Source of the DNA: Clostridiales bacterium
GTDB lineage: Bacteria; Bacillota; Clostridia; Christensenellales; Aristaeellaceae
Direction: 5' to 3'
NCBI GenBank assembly: GCA_019419995.1
Contig: JAHZHZ010000001.1
Span: 1 to 40,525, forward strand
Length of the DNA: 40,525 bases
The translations under genes and the position numbers were made by a program. The notes under the pieces are model-generated. The model saw nothing but the letters and a program-made list of their open reading frames with translations, had not been told where the DNA came from and did no database searches. Of this stretch, positions 24,296 to 32,764 are shown in pieces. Each line of letters starts with the position of its first letter. Within the stretch, counting starts at the first letter, position 1.

Positions 24296-26188
24296 ATGAG
24301 AACTCGAAGGTTATGGCCTATTTGGGCGCTTATGTGTCTGGTGCTATCCCTTTTACAGGTAGCTGCCGTTGCCGAAACAAGGAGTGGGCATGTAGGGCAG
24401 ATCCCGGTTGAGGATTGTCAGGTCCAGCCAGATAGGGAGAATTTTGTATCCGGGGGGATGACGTTGTCAGCAGAACGCACCACTATTGGCATTGGGGAAA
24501 AATTGCAATTGACTACCTCGTTCGATTCCCTAGAAGAAGACGGTACACTGACCTATCGATCCAGTAAGCCTTCGGTGGTATCGGTCGGCGCCGGAGGAGT
24601 TGTGACGGGCAAGAAAAGGGGTACGGCGGTGATTACAGCCAATACTCCCTTGGGCAAGCAGGCCAGCTTGATGATCACCGTTGTCAAGGCTCCATCCAGC
24701 GTGCAGATCACGGCGGAGCGGGAGGAGTTGGGTGTGGGGGAGAGCCTGCGCCTGGGCTATGAGCTATCCGATGGAAGCGCAGGTGCCGTTACATTTAGTG
24801 TCCGGGAGAATCCTGTGCTGAGCGTGACGCCCCAGGGATTGGTAACTGGCCTTTCTCCGGGTTCGGCTACGGTGACGCTGAACACTTTTAATGGAAAGAA
24901 AGCATCCATTGTCCTCACTGTGCTTCAGGCCCCCGAGAGGATTTATCTTTCGGAGGAACATGTGAGCATTGGAGTGGGAGACCACTATCAGCTTTCCGGA
25001 CAGGTAAACGAGGGTGCGTCGGGCACTTTTCGCTTTGTGAGTTTAAATCCCGAAATTGTCCAGATTGATGCGCAAACAGGCCTGTTGACTGCCGTAGCCC
25101 AGGGACGGACCACCGTCATCGCTACTGTCTACAACGGCATCAGCGCCAGCATGGAAGTGACCGTACTGCAGCCGCCCCAAAGCATTGCTTTGAGCGGAAT
25201 GGAGCAGATGGAAGATGGATGCTATGTGTTGGAATTGAGCAAGGGAAAGAGCTATATGCCGGAACTTGCATCGTCCCAGTACAGCTGTGTCGGTTGGACC
25301 ATGAGCAGTTCCGATCCCTCCGTGGTAGAGATTGACCCAACGGGATACATGCTGGCCCGGCGCAGCGGCGTTGCCCATGTGGAAGTCAGGGCCTACTGCG
25401 GTGCGTGTGCCCACATTGTGGTGAAGGTACAAAAGTGGATGGAAGAAACACATCCTCTGGTTATTTCCCATGCCATGGGCGGCATAGATGGCAAGGCCTA
25501 TTCCAACAGCTTGGAGGCCTTTGAGGAAAATTACGCAGAGGGACACCGGTATTTTGAGGTGGACATGAGCTTTACCTTCGATGGTGAGCTGGTGCTCTGG
25601 CACGACTGGGCCATCAACCGCATCAACCATTCCGTGCAGCCCGGTTATGTACCCAGCAAGGCAGAATTTGCGGCTATGCCCATCTTTGATCGGTATACCT
25701 CCCTGAGTCTGGAGGATCTGTTTGAACTGATGCTGAAATATCCCGACATTTGGATCGTTTCCGACACCAAGGAGACCAGTGCGGCGATGGTCAGGCGGCA
25801 GTTCACCCAGATAGTCAATACTGCGGACCGAATGGGAGCGCGCAGTACTCTGAGCCGCTGGATCGTTTATCTATACAGCAAGAACATGTACGATGTGGTG
25901 GAGAGTATCTATTCCTTTGATCAATATGCCTTTGCCCTGTACAGGACGTATCTCAGGGCGCCTTCTCAGAGCCAAATGAGGGATATAGCCGCCTTTTGTG
26001 ATGCACGGGGTATTGAAATGATCGTCATGTCTCATCGCTGGTGGAAGGCAGAATACGCGCCTGTACTGAATGAGTATGACGTGGAAGTAGCCCTGTATAC
26101 CGTCAATTCTGCCGCATCTGCGCAAAAATATTTTGATCAGGGTGTTGCAGCGGTAATCACGGACGAACTCTCTCCCGGTGGAGGCTGA
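24296..26188 (+). CDS. Secreted Ig-like repeat protein with GDPD-type phosphodiesterase domain
   Basis: This 630-residue protein has a signal peptide (about 1-27, arginine-rich start and AVAE cleavage region), then about four bacterial Ig-like (BIG2) repeats spanning about 55-380, each with the pattern of a short strand, TYRSS/SVVSVG, GLVTG and TVTV. The C-terminal part (about 390-630) is a glycerophosphodiester phosphodiesterase-like barrel: His392 in SHAMGG, Asn404 in NSLEAF, Glu421 and Asp423 in FEVDM, and His436-Asp437 in WHDW. The first motif has the HAMGG form instead of the classic HRG, seen in some Gram-positive members. It may hydrolyse glycerophosphodiesters or phospholipid headgroups outside the cell. 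The ATG at 24296 follows a GGGGAGAAGG stretch; a start at 24266 would break the signal peptide. Confidence 0.85.
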   Translation: MRTRRLWPIWALMCLVLSLLQVAAVAETRSGHVGQIPVEDCQVQPDRENFVSGGMTLSAERTTIGIGEKLQLTTSFDSLEEDGTLTYRSSKPSVVSVGAGGVVTGKKRGTAVITANTPLGKQASLMITVVKAPSSVQITAEREELGVGESLRLGYELSDGSAGAVTFSVRENPVLSVTPQGLVTGLSPGSATVTLNTFNGKKASIVLTVLQAPERIYLSEEHVSIGVGDHYQLSGQVNEGASGTFRFVSLNPEIVQIDAQTGLLTAVAQGRTTVIATVYNGISASMEVTVLQPPQSIALSGMEQMEDGCYVLELSKGKSYMPELASSQYSCVGWTMSSSDPSVVEIDPTGYMLARRSGVAHVEVRAYCGACAHIVVKVQKWMEETHPLVISHAMGGIDGKAYSNSLEAFEENYAEGHRYFEVDMSFTFDGELVLWHDWAINRINHSVQPGYVPSKAEFAAMPIFDRYTSLSLEDLFELMLKYPDIWIVSDTKETSAAMVRRQFTQIVNTADRMGARSTLSRWIVYLYSKNMYDVVESIYSFDQYAFALYRTYLRAPSQSQMRDIAAFCDARGIEMIVMSHRWWKAEYAPVLNEYDVEVALYTVNSAASAQKYFDQGVAAVITDELSPGGG

Positions 26189-26218
26189 CCGGGGAATTTT
26201 GCAGACCGGGGGGAATGT

Positions 26219-27316
26219 ATGAATCTGAACACAATGGAGCAGTATTGGGCCTGGCTCAGCAGCGTAGAGGGGATTGGGCCCAAGCGCTTTTATCAGTTGA
26301 TCAGTATTTATGAGGATGCTCGCGCCGTGTGGGACAATGTGGGGGACGAAGAAATGGCCTTCCTGGGCCGGACGACCCTTCAAAATCTACGGCAGGCTCG
26401 GAGCGAGGCGTATTTCCAAACCTACTTTGAAAAGCTGGATCATTTGGGGATGCGTGTAATTACTCGCATTGGAGAGGATTATCCCTCGGCTTTGGGCGCC
26501 ATCTACGATCCGCCACCTACGCTCTACGCTTTGGGGGACTGTCCTCTACAGGGCGATCGAATGTTTGCCATTGTTGGCTCCAGACGTTGTACTCGTGATG
26601 GCCAGCGTGCAGCACGTGAAATTGCACAGACACTGGCGAGGGAAGATGTAACCATTGTCAGTGGTCTTGCCCTTGGAGTGGATACCGCTGCCCATGAAGG
26701 AGCGCTCATTGGTTTGGGCCGCACCATTGCCGTACTGGGTTGTGGTGCGGACGTAGTCTATCCGCAACAGAATGAAGAACTCTATCGGCGCATTTTAGAA
26801 AATGGAGGCGCGGTGATTTCGGAATATCTGCCAGGGACTCAGCCCCGCAGTGGCAACTTTCCAGCCCGCAATCGTATCATTAGCGGTTTAAGCGAGGGTG
26901 TGCTCATCGTGGAGGGGACTCAGAGATCTGGGGCGATGATTACTGTTCGGGATGCGACCGATCAGAACAGAGATATATTTGCTGTTCCCGGCTCCATTTA
27001 CTCGCCACTGAGTGTCGCGCCCAACCAATTAATTGTGGAGGGTGCTGTTCCTGTACTCTCCGGATGGGATATTTTGGAGCACTATCGTTGGGCCTTCCGC
27101 CCGGATACCCAGCGGAGCGTGTCCAGTCCCCAGGTGGCGCTGGATCCGGAGGATGATCAGATCGTGCGGCCTTTGCTGGAGCAGGAATTGTCCTTTGATG
27201 AGCTGGCTGATCTGGTGGATTTTCCAGTGGCAAAACTAAATTCCCACTTGACAATGTTGGAACTTCGGGGAATAATAGTTAAAGTGCCGGGCGGCATGTA
27301 CCGGGCGTACCTGTGA
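26219..27316 (+). CDS. dprA: DNA processing protein DprA
   Basis: DprA loads RecA onto incoming single-stranded DNA during natural transformation. The 365-residue protein has a helical N-terminal SAM-like domain (about 1-80), the Rossmann-type DprA core with IVGSRRCTRDG, VSGLALGVDTAAHEGAL, LGCGADVVYP and FPARNRIISGLSEGVLIVEG, and a C-terminal winged-helix DprA domain (about 305-365). GGGGGGAA precedes the ATG at 26219; a second in-frame ATG lies 5 codons on. It is followed at 37 bases by topA, the order found in many Bacillota. Confidence 0.95.
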   Translation: MNLNTMEQYWAWLSSVEGIGPKRFYQLISIYEDARAVWDNVGDEEMAFLGRTTLQNLRQARSEAYFQTYFEKLDHLGMRVITRIGEDYPSALGAIYDPPPTLYALGDCPLQGDRMFAIVGSRRCTRDGQRAAREIAQTLAREDVTIVSGLALGVDTAAHEGALIGLGRTIAVLGCGADVVYPQQNEELYRRILENGGAVISEYLPGTQPRSGNFPARNRIISGLSEGVLIVEGTQRSGAMITVRDATDQNRDIFAVPGSIYSPLSVAPNQLIVEGAVPVLSGWDILEHYRWAFRPDTQRSVSSPQVALDPEDDQIVRPLLEQELSFDELADLVDFPVAKLNSHLTMLELRGIIVKVPGGMYRAYL

Positions 27317-27353
27317 GCCCGCTTGAACTCAATACCCACAACGGAGGAATCTC

Positions 27354-29456
27354 ATGGCAAACAAGCTCGTCATCGTCGAGTCACCCGCAAAAGCAAAGAC
27401 CATCGGCAAGTTTCTGGGTCGCGGCTATAAGGTGGAAGCGTCCCAGGGACATGTGCGCGACATGCCCAAGTCACAGATTGGCGTGGACGTAGAGCATGGT
27501 TTTGAACCGAAATACATCACTATCCGTGGTCGTGGCGATATTCTCAACCGTATTCGCAAGGAAGCAAAAAATGCTGCAAAGATTTATCTGGCCACTGACC
27601 CGGATCGTGAGGGTGAGGCGATTTCATGGCATTTGGCGAATGTTCTCAATATCGATGAAGGGTCTCCCTGCCGCATCGAATTTCACGAAGTGACCGCCAA
27701 GGCGGTAAAGGCGGCGGTAAAGAATCCAAGGGCAATTAATATGGATCTGGTCAATGCCCAGCAGGCCCGGCGTGTACTGGACAGATTGATTGGTTACAAA
27801 ATCAGTCCACTGCTGTGGCGCAAGGTGAAAAAGGGGCTAAGTGCTGGGCGTGTGCAATCCGTGGCTACCAAGATGATCTGCGATCGGGAACAGGAGATAG
27901 ACATCTTTGTGCCTGAAGAGTACTGGACTATCGGTGCGGATTTCACCATTGGCAGGGCCAGGGTGCGAGGCCGCTTCACCGGTCACGGCGATCAGAAGAC
28001 GGAATTGCACAGCCGTCAAGAGGCGGAAGAAGTGGTGCGCAGCTGTGCCGGAGTGCGCTTTCAGGTTGCACAGATTAAGAAGGGTGAGCGCCGTAAATTT
28101 CCTGCCGCTCCCTTTACTACTTCCAATCTTCAGCAGGAAGCTAGCCGAAAACTGAATTTCACCACCCAGAAGACCATGCAGATCGCCCAGCAGCTCTACG
28201 AGGGAGTGGAGCTGGAGGGGGAGGGCCTTCAGGGTCTGGTCAGCTATATCCGTACCGACTCCACCCGCATCGCGGATGAGGCCATGGAGGCTGTGCGCGG
28301 CATGATTGCCGAAACCTTTCCGCCGGAATATCTGCCGGAGAAGCCCAATATTTACAAGACTCGATCTTCTGCCCAGGATGCTCATGAGGCCATTCGTCCC
28401 ACAGATGTGACGCGTAAGCCGGAGAGCATCAAGGCGTCCTTGTCCAGAGATCAGTTCCGCCTCTACAAGTTGATCTATGAGCGTTTCATCTCCAGCCAGA
28501 TGACCCCGGCGGTTTATGATACCCTGTCTGTGGACATCGACGGAGAAAACGGCGTGCGCTTTCATTTTAACGCACAGAAGCTGCGTTTTGCAGGCTTTAC
28601 GGCCATTTATGAGGAAGGTCAGGATGATTCCGCCGAGGAAGACAGCGTAAATAATCTTCCTGAACTGGAAGAGGGAACCGAGGCTAAGTTGGGTGAGATC
28701 ACTTCGGATCAGCACTTTACTCAGCCACCGCCCCGCTACACCGAGGCTAGCCTCGTGCGGGCCCTGGAAGAAAAGGGCATTGGACGGCCCTCCACCTATG
28801 CGCCCACCATTTCCACCATTATTGCCAGGGGCTACGTGGCCAGAGAGAACAAGCGCTTAATGCCTACGGAGTTGGGCAAGATTGTCAACGACATGATGTG
28901 CCGGAATTTCCCCAACATCGTGGATATTGCTTTTACGGCGGGAATGGAGGAGGAGCTGGACGAAGTGGAGGCCGGAACCATGGAGTGGCACAAGCTGATT
29001 GCCGACTTCTACGGCCCCTTTGAAAAGACCCTTGAGGAAGCGGATAAAAATATCGAAAAAGTGGCGCTGGAAGATCAGGTGTCCGATGTACCTTGTGAAA
29101 AGTGCGGGGCTATGATGGTTTATAAGATGAGCCGCTACGGGCGCTTCCTGGCCTGTCCCAATTTTCCGGATTGTCGCTTTACCATGGCCTTGCCCAATGA
29201 TATCGGCGTGCCTTGTCCCAAGTGCGGCGGCAAACTGTTGGAGCGCATCAGCCGGAAGGGCCGCAAGTTCTATGGTTGCGAACACTATCCCGATTGTGAT
29301 TTCGTATCCTGGGATCGTCCTGTAAAGGAGACCTGCCCCGTCTGCGGGGGAAGGATGGTGTTTAAATCTGGCCCGAAGGATACTAAATTCCATGTATGTG
29401 TGAACGAAAGCTGCCGCCATCGGGTACAGCTGGAGAGCGGAGGAAGCGATGAATAA
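27354..29456 (+). CDS. topA: DNA topoisomerase I
   Basis: TopA relaxes negative supercoils by cutting one DNA strand. The 700-residue protein has the N-terminal TOPRIM domain with IVESPAKAKTI (Glu9) and DPDREGEA (Asp residues near 83-85), the catalytic tyrosine Tyr298 in SYIRTDSTR, and the middle domain with RFGRPSTYA-like GIGRPSTYAPT. From residue about 581 there are three C-terminal four-cysteine zinc ribbons (CEKCG, CPKCG, CPVCG). CGGAGG lies before the ATG. It overlaps the trmFO start by 8 bases. Confidence 0.97.
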   Translation: MANKLVIVESPAKAKTIGKFLGRGYKVEASQGHVRDMPKSQIGVDVEHGFEPKYITIRGRGDILNRIRKEAKNAAKIYLATDPDREGEAISWHLANVLNIDEGSPCRIEFHEVTAKAVKAAVKNPRAINMDLVNAQQARRVLDRLIGYKISPLLWRKVKKGLSAGRVQSVATKMICDREQEIDIFVPEEYWTIGADFTIGRARVRGRFTGHGDQKTELHSRQEAEEVVRSCAGVRFQVAQIKKGERRKFPAAPFTTSNLQQEASRKLNFTTQKTMQIAQQLYEGVELEGEGLQGLVSYIRTDSTRIADEAMEAVRGMIAETFPPEYLPEKPNIYKTRSSAQDAHEAIRPTDVTRKPESIKASLSRDQFRLYKLIYERFISSQMTPAVYDTLSVDIDGENGVRFHFNAQKLRFAGFTAIYEEGQDDSAEEDSVNNLPELEEGTEAKLGEITSDQHFTQPPPRYTEASLVRALEEKGIGRPSTYAPTISTIIARGYVARENKRLMPTELGKIVNDMMCRNFPNIVDIAFTAGMEEELDEVEAGTMEWHKLIADFYGPFEKTLEEADKNIEKVALEDQVSDVPCEKCGAMMVYKMSRYGRFLACPNFPDCRFTMALPNDIGVPCPKCGGKLLERISRKGRKFYGCEHYPDCDFVSWDRPVKETCPVCGGRMVFKSGPKDTKFHVCVNESCRHRVQLESGGSDE

Positions 29457-30756
29457 GACTCCTGTAACCGTCGTGGGCGCCGGCCTGGCCGGATGCGAGG
29501 CTACCTGGCAGTTGGTCTGCCGGGGTGTGCCGGTGCGCCTGATCGACATGAAGCCAGAAAAGCATAGCCCGGCGCACAAGAGCGATGGCTTTGCTGAACT
29601 GGTTTGCTCCAATTCTCTGAAGGCGGAACAGCTATCCAATGCCTCCGGGTTGCTCAAAGCGGAGATGCGAGCCCTGAACGGGCTAGTTCTCTCAGCTGCG
29701 GAGGCCTGCCGGGTGCCGGCAGGCGGTGCGCTGGCAGTAGACAGGGATCTTTTTTCCCAAAAAATTACCCGCACACTGTGCCAACATCCGCTAGTGGAAT
29801 TTGAAACCCGACTTGTGGATCGCATTCCCGAGGGTCCGGCGATCATCGCTACTGGGCCGTTGACTGATCCTGCGCTCACAGATGCTATTGCGGCGCTGCC
29901 GGGGGCCCGTGCGCTGCATTTCTTTGATGCAGCCGCTCCCATCGTTACCGCTGAATCTCTAAATATGGACCGGATTTTTCGAGCATCTCGCTATGGGCGG
30001 GGTTCGGACTATCTGAACTGTCCCATGATTGAGGCGGAGTACAATGCCTTTTACGATGCGCTGGTGGGTGCAGAACTGGCGGAATTGCACGATTTTGAAA
30101 AAAAGCTGGTGTTTGAAGGTTGCCTGGCGGTGGAAATTCTGGCTGCCCGGGGACGTCAAACGCTGGCTTTCGGACCATTGAAGCCGGTGGGGCTGATAGA
30201 TCCCGCCACCGGCAGGGAGCCCTATGCGGTGGTGCAGCTCAGACAGGAAAACGAAGTCGGGAGCCTGTACAATCTGGTGGGCTTTCAGACGCGGTTGAAG
30301 TGGGGAGAGCAAAAGCGGGTGTTTTCTCTAATTCCCGGACTGGAGCGGGCAGAGTTTGTGCGCTATGGAGTGATGCACCGCAATACGTACCTGAACGGGC
30401 CTGAGATGCTGGGCGCAAATTATGCTTTGAAGGGCGATCCAATGATTCGCTTTGCGGGACAACTCAGCGGAGTGGAGGGGTACATGGAATCCACTGCTTC
30501 CGGCATGGTGGCTGCCATTGGCCTGTATTGTGCTATGCAGGGTCGCCCCGAACCAGATTTTACATCCCAAACGCTGTTGGGTGCGCTGGCACGCCACGTC
30601 TCTACACCCAATGCCAACTTTCAACCGATGAACGCCAATTTTGGTATTCTGGATCCCCTGAACGAACGGGTGCGGGGCAAGCGCAACCGCTACGAGCGTA
30701 TGAGCGCCCGCGCTATTGATACTCTTAATGAGGTGATTAAACAAAATGAGCTATGA
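29449..30756 (+). CDS. trmFO: Methylenetetrahydrofolate-dependent tRNA (uracil-5-)-methyltransferase TrmFO
   Basis: TrmFO makes m5U54 in tRNA, using methylenetetrahydrofolate and FAD. The 435-residue length is that of the family. The start VVGAGLAGCEA (8-18) is the FAD Rossmann motif, Cys53 in LVCSNSLKAEQ corresponds to the redox cysteine known in B. subtilis, and Cys225 in EGCLAVEI to the catalytic cysteine. The ATG at 29449 follows GGAGGAAG and overlaps the topA stop. Its end overlaps hslV by 11 bases. Confidence 0.96.
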   Translation: MNKTPVTVVGAGLAGCEATWQLVCRGVPVRLIDMKPEKHSPAHKSDGFAELVCSNSLKAEQLSNASGLLKAEMRALNGLVLSAAEACRVPAGGALAVDRDLFSQKITRTLCQHPLVEFETRLVDRIPEGPAIIATGPLTDPALTDAIAALPGARALHFFDAAAPIVTAESLNMDRIFRASRYGRGSDYLNCPMIEAEYNAFYDALVGAELAELHDFEKKLVFEGCLAVEILAARGRQTLAFGPLKPVGLIDPATGREPYAVVQLRQENEVGSLYNLVGFQTRLKWGEQKRVFSLIPGLERAEFVRYGVMHRNTYLNGPEMLGANYALKGDPMIRFAGQLSGVEGYMESTASGMVAAIGLYCAMQGRPEPDFTSQTLLGALARHVSTPNANFQPMNANFGILDPLNERVRGKRNRYERMSARAIDTLNEVIKQNEL

Positions 30757-31303
30757 ACATGAACCCACTAGTCCTTTTCGCGGCACTACCATCTGCGCGG
30801 TGCGGCGCAATGGAGAGACAGCTCTGGCGGGAGACGGCCAGGTGACCATGGGCCAATCCACGATTCTAAAGGGCGGCGCCAAGAAGGTACGGCGTATTTA
30901 TGGCGGGAAAGTGGTGGTCGGCTTTGCTGGCAGCGTGGCCGATGCTTTTGCCCTATGCGAAAAGTTTGAGGATAAACTGACTCAGTATTCGGGGAATCTG
31001 CCTCGGGCAGCCGTAGAACTGGCTCAGGACTGGCGCATGGACAAGGCTATGCGCAAGTTGGAAGCAATGCTGTTGTGCGCGGATAGGGAAAACTTGATGC
31101 TGGTGTCCGGCACAGGCGAAGTGATAGAGCCGGACGATGGCGTTCTGGCCATCGGAAGCGGAGGCAATTATGCTCTGGCGGCAGCGCGTGCGCTCTATGC
31201 CAATACGGAGCTGTCTGCCCCGGAAATTGCGCGAAAAGCCCTGGAAATTGCTTCCGAAATCTGCGTCTTTACCAATGGCAATATCATTGTCGAAACCGTC
31301 TGA
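30746..31303 (+). CDS. hslV: ATP-dependent protease subunit HslV (ClpQ)
   Basis: HslV is the proteolytic core of the HslUV protease. The 185-residue protein carries the family core GTTICAVRRNGE, GDGQVTMG and the RKALEIASEICV end. The mature N-terminal threonine is probably Thr14, so 13 residues precede it, longer than in E. coli HslV; the precursor is processed or the start is not the one I chose. The ATG at 30746 lies inside the end of trmFO. The hslU start follows after 14 bases. No xerC/codV gene lies before it, unlike in Bacillus. Confidence 0.93.
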   Translation: MSYEHEPTSPFRGTTICAVRRNGETALAGDGQVTMGQSTILKGGAKKVRRIYGGKVVVGFAGSVADAFALCEKFEDKLTQYSGNLPRAAVELAQDWRMDKAMRKLEAMLLCADRENLMLVSGTGEVIEPDDGVLAIGSGGNYALAAARALYANTELSAPEIARKALEIASEICVFTNGNIIVETV

Positions 31304-31317
31304 AGGAGTAAAAAATC

Positions 31318-32685
31318 ATGACTGAATTGACCCCCCGCGAGATTGTACGGGAACTGGATCGCTACATCGTTGGCCAAGACGAGGCCAAGCGCGCCGTGGC
31401 GGTAGCCCTGCGCAACCGCTATCGTCGCGCCCAGCTGCCGGAAGAAATTCGCGATGAAGTTACCCCCAAAAATATTCTTATGATTGGTCCTACGGGCGTG
31501 GGCAAAACTGAGATTGCTCGCCGCCTGGCCAAACTGGTGGACGCGCCCTTTATCAAGGTGGAGGCTACGAAATTCACCGAGGTAGGCTATGTGGGCAGGG
31601 ACGTGGAGTCCATCATTCGGGATCTGATCGAAGCTTCCATCCGCCTGGTCAAGGCCCAGCATTCTCAGCGAGTGCGTCGCCGTGCCGAAATTGTGGTGGA
31701 GGATCGGCTGGTGGATCTGATGACCCGAGCACAGAAGAAAAAACCGGTCAATCCCATTGAGATTCTTTTGGGAAATAAGCCTAAGGAGCCGGAATTGTCC
31801 CCGGAGGAAAGATCTCAGCTGGCTGTAAGGCAGGAAGACGTGCGCACTCGGCTACGCCGGGGTGAGCTGGAACATGAAATGGTTGAGGTGGAGGTAGAGG
31901 AAACCACGCCTCAGGCAGAAATTCCTGGCATGGATGTGAACATGAACGATGTATTGGGTAACATCCTGCCCAAGAAGACCAAGATGCGCAAGGTGGAGGT
32001 GCGCGAAGCCCGAAAGATTCTGCAGGCAGAGGAAGAGCAGAACCTCATTGACATGGATGCGGTGTATTCCGAAGCTGTGGAACGGGCAGAGCAACACGGC
32101 ATTGTCTTTCTGGATGAGATCGACAAGGTGGCTGGCCGCGGGGGCGGCACCGGCCCAGATGTTTCCCGGGAGGGTGTGCAGCGGGATATCCTGCCCATTG
32201 TGGAAGGTACCACCGTCAATACCAAGTATGGCCCGGTGAAGACTGACCACATGCTCTTTATTGCTGCAGGTGCCTTCCACGTATCCAAAGTGACAGATCT
32301 GATTCCTGAGCTTCAAGGCCGTTTTCCCGTACGGGTGGATTTGAAGCCTCTTACGGTGGAGGATTACAAGCGCATTCTTACCCAGCCCGAGAATGCCCTG
32401 ATTCGCCAATACCAGCTGCTGCTTGGCGTGGATGGCGTTTCCCTGGAATTTCAGGATTCGGCTCTGCAGACCATTGCAGAATGCGCGTGGCAGGCTAATG
32501 AGACTGCCGAGAACATCGGAGCTCGCCGCCTGCATACTATGCTGGAGCGCATCCTCAACGATATCGCTTTCAACGCTGGTGGCGGCGACGCTCCCGAAGT
32601 TTGTGTAAGCATTGACGCGGATTATGTCAATGCTCAGCTGGGGGCTGATGCCCATGCCAAGGACGTACGTAAATACATTCTCTGA
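31318..32685 (+). CDS. hslU: ATP-dependent protease ATPase subunit HslU (ClpY)
   Basis: HslU unfolds substrates for HslV. The 455-residue AAA+ protein has the start TPREIVRELDRYIVGQDEAK, Walker A GPTGVGKTE (57-65), an intermediate domain of about 110 residues (about 110-240), Walker B FLDEIDKV (about 263-270), and the C-terminal RRLHTMLER sensor and the end KYIL tail that docks into HslV. GGAG precedes the ATG. It is followed by a strong terminator. Confidence 0.97.
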   Translation: MTELTPREIVRELDRYIVGQDEAKRAVAVALRNRYRRAQLPEEIRDEVTPKNILMIGPTGVGKTEIARRLAKLVDAPFIKVEATKFTEVGYVGRDVESIIRDLIEASIRLVKAQHSQRVRRRAEIVVEDRLVDLMTRAQKKKPVNPIEILLGNKPKEPELSPEERSQLAVRQEDVRTRLRRGELEHEMVEVEVEETTPQAEIPGMDVNMNDVLGNILPKKTKMRKVEVREARKILQAEEEQNLIDMDAVYSEAVERAEQHGIVFLDEIDKVAGRGGGTGPDVSREGVQRDILPIVEGTTVNTKYGPVKTDHMLFIAAGAFHVSKVTDLIPELQGRFPVRVDLKPLTVEDYKRILTQPENALIRQYQLLLGVDGVSLEFQDSALQTIAECAWQANETAENIGARRLHTMLERILNDIAFNAGGGDAPEVCVSIDADYVNAQLGADAHAKDVRKYIL

Positions 32686-32705
32686 TTTCCTTTATCTTAA
32701 AGACA

Positions 32706-32752
32706 AGCGCCAGGACGAAAATTATACTTTCGTCCTGGCGCTCATTTTATTG
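32706..32752 (+). terminator. Bidirectional terminator between hslU and the GH127-like gene
   Basis: The arms AGCGCCAGGACGAAA (32706-32720) and TTTCGTCCTGGCGCT (32728-32742) form a perfect 15-bp stem with a 7-base loop. CATTTTATTG follows on the plus strand, and TTGTCTTTAAG follows on the minus strand, where the GH127-like gene ends 22 bases away. Confidence 0.9.
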
Positions 32753-32764
32753 TTTGATGTGCGC

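Noticed and set aside
28857..29942. Minus-strand open frame across the end of topA and the start of trmFO
   Set aside because: Both plus-strand genes are complete with catalytic motifs; the antisense product has no recognisable domain.
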